Shown here one piece after another: positions 22,663 through 31,279 of a DNA stretch of 32,200 bases; the first letter of the stretch is position 1, and each line of letters opens with the position of its first letter. Source of the DNA: Thermodesulfovibrio sp. (GTDB lineage: Bacteria > Nitrospirota > Thermodesulfovibrionia > UBA6902); NCBI GenBank assembly GCA_026982355.1, contig JALSHG010000009.1:1-32200 (forward strand), read 5' to 3'. The translations under genes and the position numbers were made by a program. Under the pieces are notes generated by a model, which was not told the origin of the DNA, ran no database searches, and was given only the letters and a program-made list of their open reading frames with translations.

Positions 22663-22803
22663 GGTTACTTTAACCCTGTTACATCCCCCCGCCGGATAAA
22701 TCATATGCTTTAATGCGGGTGTTCCGGCAGGGTTGATATCAGGTCATTAAGGCCCGATTGATTGACAAATTATTTGTTAATCGGTCGGGCCTTTTCTGTT
22801 TTT
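22663..22803 (+). ncRNA. Structured RNA with intrinsic terminator, copy 2
   Basis: The 5' block GGTTACTTTAACCCTG is identical to copy 1, as is GGGTTGATATCAGGTCATTA. UUAACCCUG (22670-22678) can pair with CAGGGUUGA (22728-22736), and GCCGGA (22691-22696) with UCCGGC (22723-22728). The loop sequences between the stems differ from copy 1 and are longer, so the stems are conserved while the loops drift. It ends in the terminator at 22751-22803. LivJ2 begins 110 bases downstream. Confidence 0.75.
22751..22803 (+). terminator. Intrinsic terminator of RNA copy 2
   Basis: GGCCCGATTGATTGACA pairs with TGTTAATCGGTCGGGCC, wobble pairs replacing Watson-Crick pairs seen in copy 1, followed by TTTTCTGTTTTT. 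The base changes keep the stem paired. Confidence 0.88.
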
Positions 22804-22824
22804 ATGCCGACAACGTTCTAATTA

Positions 22825-22881
22825 CCTTAATGTTGCACAAGCCGGCAGGGGAGTCCGGCTGGATGTTATGCCGCTGTAAGG
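22825..22881 (+). repeat. Interspersed palindromic repeat, 57-bp complete form
   Basis: Left end CCTTAATGTTGCACAAGCC, core GGCAGGGGAGTCCGGC, right end ATGTTATGCCGCTGTAAGG. It has the same length as the copy at 21559-21615. Confidence 0.8.
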
Positions 22882-22913
22882 ATAAATCAAAAAAACATCG
22901 GAAGGAGAAAGAC

Positions 22914-24017
22914 ATGAAGAAAACAGCAAAGATTATCATCGGAGTTGTTGCCGCCGTAATGGTGGTCTCGGCAGCATACGTACATTCCATGAGCAAAAAG
23001 CCGGTTGTAAAGGATACGTTCAAAATAGGAATGATCGCCCCTCTCACCGGCGATGCTGGATTTGTGGGCGTGGGAATGAAGAATGCACTGTTGATGGCAA
23101 GGGAGCAGTGGGGGGACGGCAGGTACAATTACGAGTTTGTCTTTGAGGATGACCAGCTTGACCCGAAACTGAGCGCAAGTGCGGCCCAGAAACTCCTGAA
23201 CGTCGACAAGGTGGACGCCATTGTAACCGTGGGGCATGCCCCGCGCATCACCGTGCCCCTTGCGAGGCAGCATGATATAATCCATTTTGCAATCGCGGTT
23301 CAGAAGGACATTCCGGACGGGGTCAACAATTTCACTCACTGGGCGCCGTCGGTAAAACTCAACGGCCTTCTCATCAAAGAGATGCAGAAGAGGGGTATAA
23401 AAAAGGTCGGCGTGTTCAGGACCACGTCCCTGGAGGCCTGGGTGGCATACTATAACGATTTCCTCGACGGAATCAAAAATACGGACATCCGGGTCGTCAC
23501 GGACCAGACCTTCAAGAAGGGCGAGAAAGACTTCCGCAGCCTCATCGCCCGCGCAAAGCCCACCAATCCCGATATCTACCTGATATTCGTGGAGACGCCC
23601 GAGCTGGAGATAGTGGCCAAGCAGATAAGGGAGGCGGGAATCAACACGCCCTTTACAACGCTTGAGGGCTTTGAGGTCACCGAGCAGCCGGAGCTGTTTG
23701 AGGGATACTGGTATGTAAGCCCTGTTGAACCGAGCGAAGAATTCAGCAAGGCGTACGAGGCCAGGTTCGGCAAGAGGCCCCCTGTGTGCTCACCGAATGC
23801 GTACGATATTTTCAACCTTCTTGCCACAGCCGTGGAAAGGGCGGGGTCTTCGCCGTCCAAAAAACCGGCCACCGAACAGATTGTAAGGGAACTGAAGAAG
23901 ATAAAGAGCTTCCCGGGCGCGCTCGGCGACCTGCTGGTCAGTGACAACGGCATGGTGATGTCCGGCGTGCAGTTGAAAATGATCAAAAACGGCAAACCGG
24001 TTGCACTGGAGCATTAA
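22914..24017 (+). CDS. LivJ-type periplasmic substrate-binding protein 2
   Basis: A 367-residue exported binding protein. Signal peptide residues 1-25 or so (MKKTAKIIIGVVAAVMVVSAAYVHS), then VKDTFKIGMIAPLTGDAGFVGVGMKNALLMAREQ, the HAAT-family opening. It is paralogous to LivJ1, with differences in the middle (VDAIVTVGHAPRITVPLARQ against VDVIVSAGGGSGGVLSRLAD) that would line the ligand site, so the two may bind different ligands. I start at ATG 22914 because GGAAGGAGAAA precedes it and the signal peptide begins there; a longer frame to 22758 crosses a terminator. LivH2 begins one base after the stop. Confidence 0.92.
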   Translation: MKKTAKIIIGVVAAVMVVSAAYVHSMSKKPVVKDTFKIGMIAPLTGDAGFVGVGMKNALLMAREQWGDGRYNYEFVFEDDQLDPKLSASAAQKLLNVDKVDAIVTVGHAPRITVPLARQHDIIHFAIAVQKDIPDGVNNFTHWAPSVKLNGLLIKEMQKRGIKKVGVFRTTSLEAWVAYYNDFLDGIKNTDIRVVTDQTFKKGEKDFRSLIARAKPTNPDIYLIFVETPELEIVAKQIREAGINTPFTTLEGFEVTEQPELFEGYWYVSPVEPSEEFSKAYEARFGKRPPVCSPNAYDIFNLLATAVERAGSSPSKKPATEQIVRELKKIKSFPGALGDLLVSDNGMVMSGVQLKMIKNGKPVALEH

Positions 24018-24018
24018 G

Positions 24019-24885
24019 TTGGACATACTCACGCAGCTTGTAATAAACGGGATTATAGCCGGGGCGATCTATACCCTGATCGCCCTCGGCTTCAACCTGA
24101 TATACGGGGCCACGAAGTTTTTCAACATCGCCCACGGCGTGTTTGCGGCCATCGGGGGGTATACGGTGTTCTTTTTCTTCAAGCTCTCGGGGGCGGCCCT
24201 TGTGCCGAGCATCCTGGCCGGCGTCCTGCTTGCAGGCATTGCAGGCATGCTTTCGGACAAGCTCGTCTTCCTGCCGCTCAGGAGAAAACGCGGATCCAGC
24301 GTCATAATGCTCGTCGCATCCCTGGGTCTTTTCACCGCACTGCAGGCGGTTATCGCCATCATGTTCAGCAACCGGTTCCAGACCCTTACGGATATCTTCA
24401 ACATCCAGAAGACGTACCAGATATTCAGCGGCGTTATCACCCGGATACATATCGTGATCATTATTACGGTCGTCTCCCTGACCATCGGCCTCTTCCTGAT
24501 GCTGAACAGGACGAAATTCGGCAAGGCGGTAAAGGCGATAAGCGATGACGACGAAGTAGCCAGGATCATAGGGATTGACACCGACAGGGTAATCGGCTAC
24601 GTATTCTTCATCGGCTCCGCCATCGCGGGCCTCGGCGGTATCCTGATCGGATTTGACACGGGCATCATGCCGACAATGGGAATGGGACTGCTGCTGAAAG
24701 GGGTGATCGCGTCCATTGTGGGCGGGGTAGGAAATATTTACGGAAGCGTCTGCGGCGGGTTGCTGCTCGGTTTTGTGGAGAATTTCGGGGTCTGGAAGAT
24801 CTCGGGGGAATGGAAGGATGCCATAGCATTCGGCCTGCTTATCATATTCCTGCTGTTCAGGCCCCAGGGGGTGCTGGGGAAATAG
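24019..24885 (+). CDS. LivH-type ABC permease 2
   Basis: A 288-residue permease, a paralogue of LivH1 at identical length: IIAGAIYTLIALGFNLIYGATKFFNIAHGVF near the start and KTKFGKAVKAISDDDEVARIIGID in the cytoplasmic loop. I choose TTG 24019 (MDILTQLV) because it aligns with the GTG start of LivH1 (MDILPQVV) and GGAG lies eight bases upstream; the ATG at 24001 lies inside LivJ2. No second LivM follows; LivG comes next after a repeat. Confidence 0.92.
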   Translation: MDILTQLVINGIIAGAIYTLIALGFNLIYGATKFFNIAHGVFAAIGGYTVFFFFKLSGAALVPSILAGVLLAGIAGMLSDKLVFLPLRRKRGSSVIMLVASLGLFTALQAVIAIMFSNRFQTLTDIFNIQKTYQIFSGVITRIHIVIIITVVSLTIGLFLMLNRTKFGKAVKAISDDDEVARIIGIDTDRVIGYVFFIGSAIAGLGGILIGFDTGIMPTMGMGLLLKGVIASIVGGVGNIYGSVCGGLLLGFVENFGVWKISGEWKDAIAFGLLIIFLLFRPQGVLGK

Positions 24886-24886
24886 G

Positions 24887-24922
24887 CCCGCCCCGCGGGC
24901 GGTGTTTTATGCAACTGTAAGG
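24887..24922 (+). repeat. Interspersed palindromic repeat, right half
   Basis: CCGCGGGCGGTGTTTTATG followed by CAACTGTAAGG, between LivH2 and LivG. Its terminal TAAGG may serve as the weak ribosome site of LivG. Confidence 0.75.
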
Positions 24923-24933
24923 TTAAATCAGCC

Positions 24934-25665
24934 ATGAAGATAGAAATCAGGAATCTGACAAAGAGATTCGACGGGGTGACCGCCGTTAATAATCTTTCCC
25001 TTACACTGGAAGGTGGAAAGATAACCGGCATTGTCGGTCCCAACGGCTCCGGCAAGACCACCCTTGTCAACCTGCTGAGCGGTTTCCTGCCGATTGACGG
25101 CGGCACCGTAATCCTCGATGACGCGATCGCCGTTAAAAAGATACGGCCGCATAAAATAAAGTCCTACGGCATAACGAGGACATTTCAGGACATACGGCTT
25201 TTCGAGCAGATGAGCGTGATGGACAATATCCTCGTGGTCCTGACCGAAAGGAATCTCTGGTGCGCCCTGTTTGAATGCCACAACCCCGGACACCTGCAGA
25301 AAGCGGAGGAGGTGCTCAGAATGATCGATTTGTGGGACAAGAGGGATGAGCCTGCCTCCAGTCTCTCATACGGACAGCGCAAGCTCCTCGAGATAGGCAG
25401 GGCCGTTTCAATGGAGGCCAGGGTCTATCTCTTTGACGAGCCGTTTGCAGGGCTTTTCCCGGGTATGGCCGGGATAGTGGAGTCCATACTGAAACAACTG
25501 AGGAACCAGGGGTGCGCCGTGGTCCTTATCGAGCACGACATGGACCTCATCCGCGGCCTTACCGACTATGTATTCGTCCTTGACAGCGGGGTGCTCCTGG
25601 CAGAGGGCCGGCCGCACGAGGTCCTGAGGGACAGAAAGGTTGTGGAGGCGTATATAGGGAACTGA
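24934..25665 (+). CDS. LivG-type ABC ATPase
   Basis: A 243-residue ATPase. Walker A is GPNGSGKT (residues 35-42), the signature is SLSYGQRKLLEI (SYGQ in place of SGGQ, common in LivG), and Walker B is VYLFDEPF followed by AGLFPGM. The late switch histidine is in LIEHDMDLI. It powers uptake by the LivH/LivM permeases from the cytoplasmic face. The start at ATG 24934 has only the TAAGG of the upstream repeat as a possible ribosome site, 13 bases away. It ends two bases before LivF. Confidence 0.94.
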   Translation: MKIEIRNLTKRFDGVTAVNNLSLTLEGGKITGIVGPNGSGKTTLVNLLSGFLPIDGGTVILDDAIAVKKIRPHKIKSYGITRTFQDIRLFEQMSVMDNILVVLTERNLWCALFECHNPGHLQKAEEVLRMIDLWDKRDEPASSLSYGQRKLLEIGRAVSMEARVYLFDEPFAGLFPGMAGIVESILKQLRNQGCAVVLIEHDMDLIRGLTDYVFVLDSGVLLAEGRPHEVLRDRKVVEAYIGN

Positions 25666-25667
25666 TC

Positions 25668-26399
25668 ATGCATGATGAAACAGTGCTGCAGGTGAAAAAC
25701 ATCTCTGTCCACTACAACGGCGTCAGGGCACTGAAGGGCGTGTCCGTGAGGCTGGACAGGGGAGAGATCGTGGCCCTTATGGGGCCGAACGGGGCGGGCA
25801 AGTCGAGCATACTCAAATCGATCTTCGGCCTGGCGCCGGTCAGCGGGGGGGAGATTATATTCCGCGGCAGGCCGGTTCCCCCGGCCACCCATCAGATTGC
25901 GGCGCTCGGCATAGCCTTCATCCCGCAGGGCAGGCGCGTATTCAGACATTTAAATGTTGAAGAGAACCTCGAGATGGGCGGTTTCATGATTCACGACAAA
26001 AAAACTCTCAAGAGGCGGATCGAAGAGGCCATGGACTTTTTCCCCGTACTCCGCCGCAGGAGAAGGGCCAAATCAGGGACATTGAGCGGCGGTGAACAGC
26101 AGATGCTTGCAATAGCCCGGGGAATGGTGACCGGCCCCGAGGTCCTGCTGCTTGACGAGCCCTCCCTCGGCCTTGCCCCCAAGGTGGTGAAAGATGTTTT
26201 TCAGAAGATCGGGGAGATCAACGCAAAGCTGAAGACGACCGTTATGGTCGTGGAGCACAACATAAAGAGCGTACTTGACATTGCGGACAGGGCCTATGTC
26301 CTGGACAAGGGCAGGATAGTGGCCCACGGTGAATCATCCGCCTTTCTGGAGAGCGACATACTGGAGAGGGTCTTTTTAGGCGGACTGGCGGTAAAGTAA
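25668..26399 (+). CDS. LivF-type ABC ATPase
   Basis: A 243-residue ATPase with Walker A GPNGAGKSS (39-47), signature LSGGEQQMLAI, Walker B VLLLDEPSLGL and switch histidine in VVEHNIKS. With LivG it forms the ATPase pair of the branched-chain/amide uptake transporter. ATG 25668 follows the LivG stop by two bases. It is the last transporter gene; the methyltransferase comes after an 89-base gap with a repeat. Confidence 0.94.
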   Translation: MHDETVLQVKNISVHYNGVRALKGVSVRLDRGEIVALMGPNGAGKSSILKSIFGLAPVSGGEIIFRGRPVPPATHQIAALGIAFIPQGRRVFRHLNVEENLEMGGFMIHDKKTLKRRIEEAMDFFPVLRRRRRAKSGTLSGGEQQMLAIARGMVTGPEVLLLDEPSLGLAPKVVKDVFQKIGEINAKLKTTVMVVEHNIKSVLDIADRAYVLDKGRIVAHGESSAFLESDILERVFLGGLAVK

Positions 26400-26400
26400 A

Positions 26401-26446
26401 TCTTAATATTGCATAAACGTGCAGGGGACACTTTATACAACTGCAG
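26401..26446 (+). repeat. Interspersed palindromic repeat, short diverged form
   Basis: CTTAATATTGCATAAACG, GCAGGGGACAC, then TTTATACAACTGCAGG: both ends are recognisable but the right end is mutated. It lies directly after LivF. Confidence 0.6.
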
Positions 26447-26488
26447 GAGCCTCGTAAGGCGAACTTTTGTAAGGGAGGGACGGCGGCA

Positions 26489-27292
26489 ATGGAAAAAGAC
26501 GGAATAAGAAGAATCGTAAGAGACGGATATGCCAGGAGAGCTGCGCAGGGGGGGGCGTGCGACCCGTGCGGCGGCCGGAGCATAAGCGAAATCGTCGGAT
26601 ATTCAGCAGAAGAACTCGGGTCTGTTCCCGGAGGCGCGGACATGGGCCTGGGATGCGGGAATCCGGTGGCCATAGCCTCAGTTAAAGAAGGCGAGACCGT
26701 TATAGACCTCGGATGCGGCGGGGGGCTCGACTGCTTCCTTGCGGCCAACAAAACCGGAAAGACAGGCCGGGTAATCGGCATAGACATGACCCCGGAGATG
26801 ATAGAAAAGGCGAGGGAGAATGCGACAAAGGGAAATTACACAAACGTGGAGTTCAGGCTGGGAGAGATCGAGAACCTGCCTGTTGCAGACAACAGCGGGG
26901 ACCTGGTCATCTCGAACTGCGTCATCAACCTGTCGCCTGACAAGCCGAGGGTGTTCCGCGAGGTGTTCAGGATTCTGAAGCCCGGGGGCCGGATAATGAT
27001 CTCGGACCTTGTGCTGACGCGTGACCTCCCGGAATTCCTGAAAGACTCGGTGGATGCATACATAAGCTGCCTTGCCGGTGCGGTCAAGAAAGACGAATAC
27101 ACCGGGGTCATCCGGCGGGCCGGATTCCGTGAGGTTGAGATAATCGATGAGAGGGCGTTTACGCTTGACTGCCACACCGATGACCCCATAGCAAAGGCGC
27201 TCATTGAGAACACCGGCATATCACCGCGACAACTGGAGGAAGTTGCCGGTGCGATTGCAAGCATAAAGGTCAGGGGAGTTAAAGCGGCGTAG
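26489..27292 (+). CDS. arsM: ArsM-like arsenite S-adenosylmethionine methyltransferase
   Basis: A 267-residue class I methyltransferase with the ArsM-specific pattern: GYSAEELGSVPGGADMGLGCGNP (about 38-58), SAM motif DLGCGGGLDC (73-82), ISNCVINLSPDK (142-152), and SCLAGA (193-198). C56, C144 and C194 match cysteines conserved in ArsM, the latter two being the As(III)-binding pair in characterised enzymes. It should methylate trivalent arsenicals with SAM and thiols in the cytoplasm. GGGAGGG precedes ATG 26489. With the ArsS-like protein upstream it could make an adenosylated methyl-arsenical. No arsenite efflux or arsenate reductase gene is in the window. Confidence 0.9.
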   Translation: MEKDGIRRIVRDGYARRAAQGGACDPCGGRSISEIVGYSAEELGSVPGGADMGLGCGNPVAIASVKEGETVIDLGCGGGLDCFLAANKTGKTGRVIGIDMTPEMIEKARENATKGNYTNVEFRLGEIENLPVADNSGDLVISNCVINLSPDKPRVFREVFRILKPGGRIMISDLVLTRDLPEFLKDSVDAYISCLAGAVKKDEYTGVIRRAGFREVEIIDERAFTLDCHTDDPIAKALIENTGISPRQLEEVAGAIASIKVRGVKAA

Positions 27293-27345
27293 GAAACCCG
27301 CCGCCTCCCCGGCCCAGCGGGAAAGCATGCGCAAGGGGGAGAAGG

Positions 27346-27444
27346 TTATGATATGCTTTCGAGAATAACGCCTTCCTTTGAAGCAGTCTCCCTGAGCCTC
27401 TTCGTGAAACCGTTTCTGCTGATTGCAAAGTAGTCTTTCCTTTT
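27346..27444 (-). pseudogene. C-terminal fragment resembling an AAA/DUF234-type ATPase
   Basis: Thirty or so codons read KDYFAISRNGFTKRLRE then TASKEGVILESIS and a stop. The YFxxSRxGFTxxL pattern is typical of the C-terminal nuclease-like domain of DUF234-type ATPases. An in-frame stop lies just upstream and no N-terminal part exists, so it is a remnant. The call rests on pattern memory only. Confidence 0.35.
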
Positions 27445-27457
27445 TTAAACCACATGA

Positions 27458-27494
27458 CCCTGCCCGCCGCCGGTGTTTTTTGCCACTGTTAAGG
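27458..27494 (+). repeat. Interspersed palindromic repeat, right half
   Basis: CCTGCCCGCCGCCGGTG followed by TTTTTTGCCACTGTTAAGG, about 100 bases before the hydantoinase start. Confidence 0.65.
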
Positions 27495-27594
27495 CAAAGA
27501 AAAACACAACAGCGGGCGGCACGGTCAGGATTCTGCATTTACGTGACACGGGCATGCTGGTATTATAGATGTGAATCAGGCAAAAAGGAAGAAC

Positions 27595-30500
27595 ATGACG
27601 GAAAAGACATCAAAATGGAGGTTTGCAGTCGACAGGGGCGGGACGTTTACCGACGTCGTGGCCCTTGATCCCGGCGGTGTTTTTCATACCCTGAAGCTTC
27701 TTTCCGCCTCATCCGCATATGAGGATGCATCCATAGAAGGCATCAGGAGGATACTCGGACTTGCCCCCGGTGAGCCCCTCCCTGAGGACAGGATAGAAAG
27801 CATCAGGTTCGGAACCACTGCAGCCACAAACGCCCTGCTCGAGAGAAAGGGCGGCAGGGTCGCGCTCCTGATCACGAGGGGATTTCCGGACCTGCTGGAA
27901 ATCGGCTACCAGGACAGGCCCGAGATTTTCCGGCTATGCATAAAGAAGTGCCGGCCGCTGTATTCAAGCGTGCTGGAGGCGGACGAACGGATGGGCCCCG
28001 ACGGCAGGGTGATCCGGCGTTTTAATCCCGGCCCCCTGAGGGATGAAGTCGGAAAACTCAGGGAGCAGGGTGTGGACACGGCGGCGGTTGTCTTCATGCA
28101 TTCATGGATAAACCCGGAGCACGAGCTGCTCTGCGCGGAACTGTTGAAGGAACACGGATTCCCCGGCATATTCCTCTCGCACAGGACCGTGAATCTCATA
28201 AAGATGGTAAGCCGCGGGCAGAGCACTCTGGTGGATGCGTATCTGAGCAGCGTGCTTGCGATTTACCTTGAAGGCATCAGGAAAGAGACTGGCAGCATCC
28301 CCCTTGAATTCATGCAGAGCAGCGGGGTCCTGAGCCCTCCGGATTCGTTTACAGGGAAAAACGCCGTTCTTTCAGGCCCTGCCGGGGGGGTGGTGGCAGT
28401 GGCTGAAACAGCCCTCCGGAAGGAGCTGACAGGCGCCATAGGGTTTGACATGGGAGGCACATCCACGGATGTATCGAGGTTCGACGGCGGGTTCAGGAAG
28501 GTATATGAGAAGGTCATCGCAGGCATCCCGCTTCAGACGGAAATGCTGGACATCATAACCGTTGCCGCAGGCGGCGGCTCCATCCTGGGATTCGACGGGC
28601 AGAAAATGACCGCGGGTCCCGAGTCCGCAGGCTCTTATCCCGGGCCTGCGTGTTACGGATTCGGCGGTCCCCTGACAGTCACCGATGCAAACCTTCTCAC
28701 GGGGCGGCTGATCCCCGCATATTTCCCGGAGACATTCGGACCTGACCGCAGGTCGCCGATAAACAGCGACATAACGAGGGAGAAATTCCTGGACCTCACC
28801 AGGGAGATAAACAGCACGATGGGCACACGGTTCAGCGCGCAGGAGATTGCCGCAGGGTTTCTCAGGATCGCCGATGAAAAGATGGCAATGGCCGTCAGGG
28901 AGATATCCGTCTCAAGGGGTTTTGACGTCAGGAGGTACGCCCTTGTATGTTTCGGCGGCGCCGGCGGACAGCATGCCTGCCCCATAGCATCCATTCTTGA
29001 TATCGACACGGTCGTCATTCATCCTTTAAGCGGGGTCATGTCGGCTTACGGCATAGGGCTTTCAAGGCCCGCCCGCAAGGCCGCGCGGACAGTGCTCAAA
29101 CCTTACACGCCGGAGACGCACAGGGAGGCCGGCAATATATTCAGGGCGCTGGAGGCCGGGCTTCCCGCCGGGAGGAAAACCGGCGAGGAATCCTTTGTTG
29201 CGAGATATGAGATGGACCTCCGTCCGCTGGGGGCCGAGACCTATCTCACGGTTGAATACGGGAGCTTCGGCGAAACACTTAATACCTTCAGACAACAGTA
29301 CCACGGGCTTTTCGGCTTCAGCCTTCAGGATACCCCCCTCGAGATTGTAAACTTGAGAGTGGAAGTGCAGGAGCCGGCCGGTTTTTTTATGCCCTATTCC
29401 CCCGGAGAAAAGAGGCATCCGGGCCCGGCGCCTGTCCCTGATTCATACCACGGGATATTTTATCCGGACGGCCCGGCCATGGCACCGGTATATCTGAGGG
29501 ATGCGCTGCCCCCTCTGACGAAGATCACCGGCCCTGCATTCATAATAGACGATAATTTCACCGTGATCGTCGACCCCGGGTTCAAGGCGGAGACGGATGA
29601 AACCGGTGTGATTGTCATGAAGAGGGTTGCCGCTGATGCTGATAATGTAAAGTTCCGGCGTCGTTCCGCGGGGCCGGATCCCGTGCTCCTTGAGGTCTTC
29701 AACAACCTGTTCATGGGCACGGCCGCGGAGATGGGAATCACTCTCAGGAACACCGCACACTCCGTGAACATGAAAGAGCGGCTCGACTTCTCCTGTGCCG
29801 TTTTCGATTCAAGGGGCAATCTTGTTGCGAACGCCCCGCATATCCCCGTGCATCTCGGATCAATGGCCGATACCGTCAGGGCGCTGCTTCAGGACAGGGG
29901 CGGCACCATGAGGCCGGGGGACGTTTATCTTACCAACAATCCCTATCGCGGCGGCTCGCATTTGCCGGACATGACCGTCGTGTGCCCGGTCTTCTCTGAA
30001 AAGGGGGAAATCATATTTTTTACCGCTGCACGGGGCCACCATTCGGATGTGGGGGGCACCACGCCCGGCTCCATGCCGCCTTCCGCAACGCACATCATCG
30101 AGGAAGGGGTGCTGGCGGACGCTTTCCTCCTCGTGCGGGACAACAGGTTCAGGGAGGATGCTCTCAAGGACCTCCTGCTGAACCACAGGTATCCGGCGAG
30201 GAACGTCCCGGAACGCCTCCTTGACCTGAGGGCCCAGACGGCCGCCTGCCGCAAGGGTGTGAGGGAACTCCGGCATATTACGGGGCAGTACGGCCTGAGC
30301 ACGGTCCTTGAGTACATGCAGTATATTCAGGAGAATTCCGAATACTCGGTGAAAAAGGCCCTGCATGAATACCTGGGAGAGAGAGGCTCGTTCAGGTCCG
30401 CCTTTGAAGATTACCTTGATGACGGCACGCCGCTGAAGGTCTCCGTCACCATCGAGGGCGGGGACAATCCCCCGGGGACACTGAAGGCCGTGATAGATTT

Positions 30501-31245
30501 TACGGGTACGGGCGGCCAGCACATGAAAGACAACCTGAACGCCCCGCTGTCGGTCACCCGCTCCGCGGTCATGTATGTGCTGAGGCTGCTGATAGACAGG
30601 GATATCCCCCTGAACAGCGGGTGCCTTAATCCGGTTGAGATCCTCATTCCGGAGGGCACGGTTCTCAGCCCGGTCCATCCGGCCCCGGTTGCATCAGGCA
30701 ATGTCGAGACCTCACAGCGGGTGGTTGACCTGCTTCTGGGCGCATTCGGCATTGCCGCCGCTTCGCAGGGGACCATGAACAACCTGCTTTTTGAAGTCCG
30801 GGGGGAGCCGCCTTATTACGAGACCATTGCCGGCGGGGCAGGGGCCGCCGCCGGTTGCCCGGGCGCATCAGGGGTGCAGGTGCACATGACAAACACGAGG
30901 ATTACGGACCCTGAAATCCTCGAGTTCAGGCATCCGGGCATCAGGCTTGAGCAGTTCAGGCTCCGGAAGGGCTCGGGCGGGAGGGGGAGATTCCGGGGGG
31001 GCGACGGCGTGATAAGAGAGATAAAGTTTCTGGGACCTGCGGCTGTGTCCATAATATCCGAACGGAGGGTGTATGCCCCATACGGCATAAAAGGCGGCGG
31101 ACCGGGCATGACAGGGGAGAACCTTCTTAAGAGTAAAGAGGGGAAAACTACCCTGCTGGGACACAGGGAGGCCTTAAGGGTTGACGCCGGTGACTCCATT
31201 GTCATCAGGACCCCCGGCGGGGGAGGGTACGGAAGTGAGGCATGA
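27595..31245 (+). CDS. Fused HyuA-HyuB hydantoinase / 5-oxoprolinase
   Basis: A 1216-residue ATP-dependent amidohydrolase of the hydantoinase/5-oxoprolinase family. The HyuA half opens with AVDRGGTFTDVV (residues 11-22, phosphate binding) and has a second nucleotide motif GFDMGGTSTDVS near 283. The HyuB half begins near residue 685 (DPVLLEVFNNLFMGTAAEMG). The full fusion is the eukaryotic OPLAH-like arrangement; many bacteria encode the halves separately. It would open a cyclic amide such as 5-oxoproline or a hydantoin with ATP hydrolysis. I start at ATG 27595, preceded by AAGGAAG; a GTG at 27571 is less likely. Its place after an amide-type uptake transporter suggests the transporter supplies its substrate. 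Confidence 0.92.
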   Translation: MTEKTSKWRFAVDRGGTFTDVVALDPGGVFHTLKLLSASSAYEDASIEGIRRILGLAPGEPLPEDRIESIRFGTTAATNALLERKGGRVALLITRGFPDLLEIGYQDRPEIFRLCIKKCRPLYSSVLEADERMGPDGRVIRRFNPGPLRDEVGKLREQGVDTAAVVFMHSWINPEHELLCAELLKEHGFPGIFLSHRTVNLIKMVSRGQSTLVDAYLSSVLAIYLEGIRKETGSIPLEFMQSSGVLSPPDSFTGKNAVLSGPAGGVVAVAETALRKELTGAIGFDMGGTSTDVSRFDGGFRKVYEKVIAGIPLQTEMLDIITVAAGGGSILGFDGQKMTAGPESAGSYPGPACYGFGGPLTVTDANLLTGRLIPAYFPETFGPDRRSPINSDITREKFLDLTREINSTMGTRFSAQEIAAGFLRIADEKMAMAVREISVSRGFDVRRYALVCFGGAGGQHACPIASILDIDTVVIHPLSGVMSAYGIGLSRPARKAARTVLKPYTPETHREAGNIFRALEAGLPAGRKTGEESFVARYEMDLRPLGAETYLTVEYGSFGETLNTFRQQYHGLFGFSLQDTPLEIVNLRVEVQEPAGFFMPYSPGEKRHPGPAPVPDSYHGIFYPDGPAMAPVYLRDALPPLTKITGPAFIIDDNFTVIVDPGFKAETDETGVIVMKRVAADADNVKFRRRSAGPDPVLLEVFNNLFMGTAAEMGITLRNTAHSVNMKERLDFSCAVFDSRGNLVANAPHIPVHLGSMADTVRALLQDRGGTMRPGDVYLTNNPYRGGSHLPDMTVVCPVFSEKGEIIFFTAARGHHSDVGGTTPGSMPPSATHIIEEGVLADAFLLVRDNRFREDALKDLLLNHRYPARNVPERLLDLRAQTAACRKGVRELRHITGQYGLSTVLEYMQYIQENSEYSVKKALHEYLGERGSFRSAFEDYLDDGTPLKVSVTIEGGDNPPGTLKAVIDFTGTGGQHMKDNLNAPLSVTRSAVMYVLRLLIDRDIPLNSGCLNPVEILIPEGTVLSPVHPAPVASGNVETSQRVVDLLLGAFGIAAASQGTMNNLLFEVRGEPPYYETIAGGAGAAAGCPGASGVQVHMTNTRITDPEILEFRHPGIRLEQFRLRKGSGGRGRFRGGDGVIREIKFLGPAAVSIISERRVYAPYGIKGGGPGMTGENLLKSKEGKTTLLGHREALRVDAGDSIVIRTPGGGGYGSEA

Positions 31246-31279
31246 GAATTCCCGCTATCATATTGAGGCGGTTTTTTTA

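Larger units (their letters stand above)
22515..22913. other. 399-bp gene-free region holding RNA copy 2 and two repeats
   Basis: Contents in order: a left-half repeat (22520-22557), a -10 box (22650-22655), structured RNA copy 2 with its terminator (22663-22803), a 57-bp repeat (22825-22881) and the ribosome site of LivJ2 (GGAAGGAGAAA at 22900-22910). A frame open from 22758 crosses the terminator and repeat and is not coding until 22914. Confidence 0.7.
27293..27594. other. 302-bp gap between arsM and the hydantoinase gene
   Basis: It holds a decayed protein fragment on the minus strand (27346-27444), a repeat half (27458-27494) and the ribosome site of the next gene (AAGGAAG at 27585-27591). 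I see no clear promoter or terminator. Confidence 0.5.
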
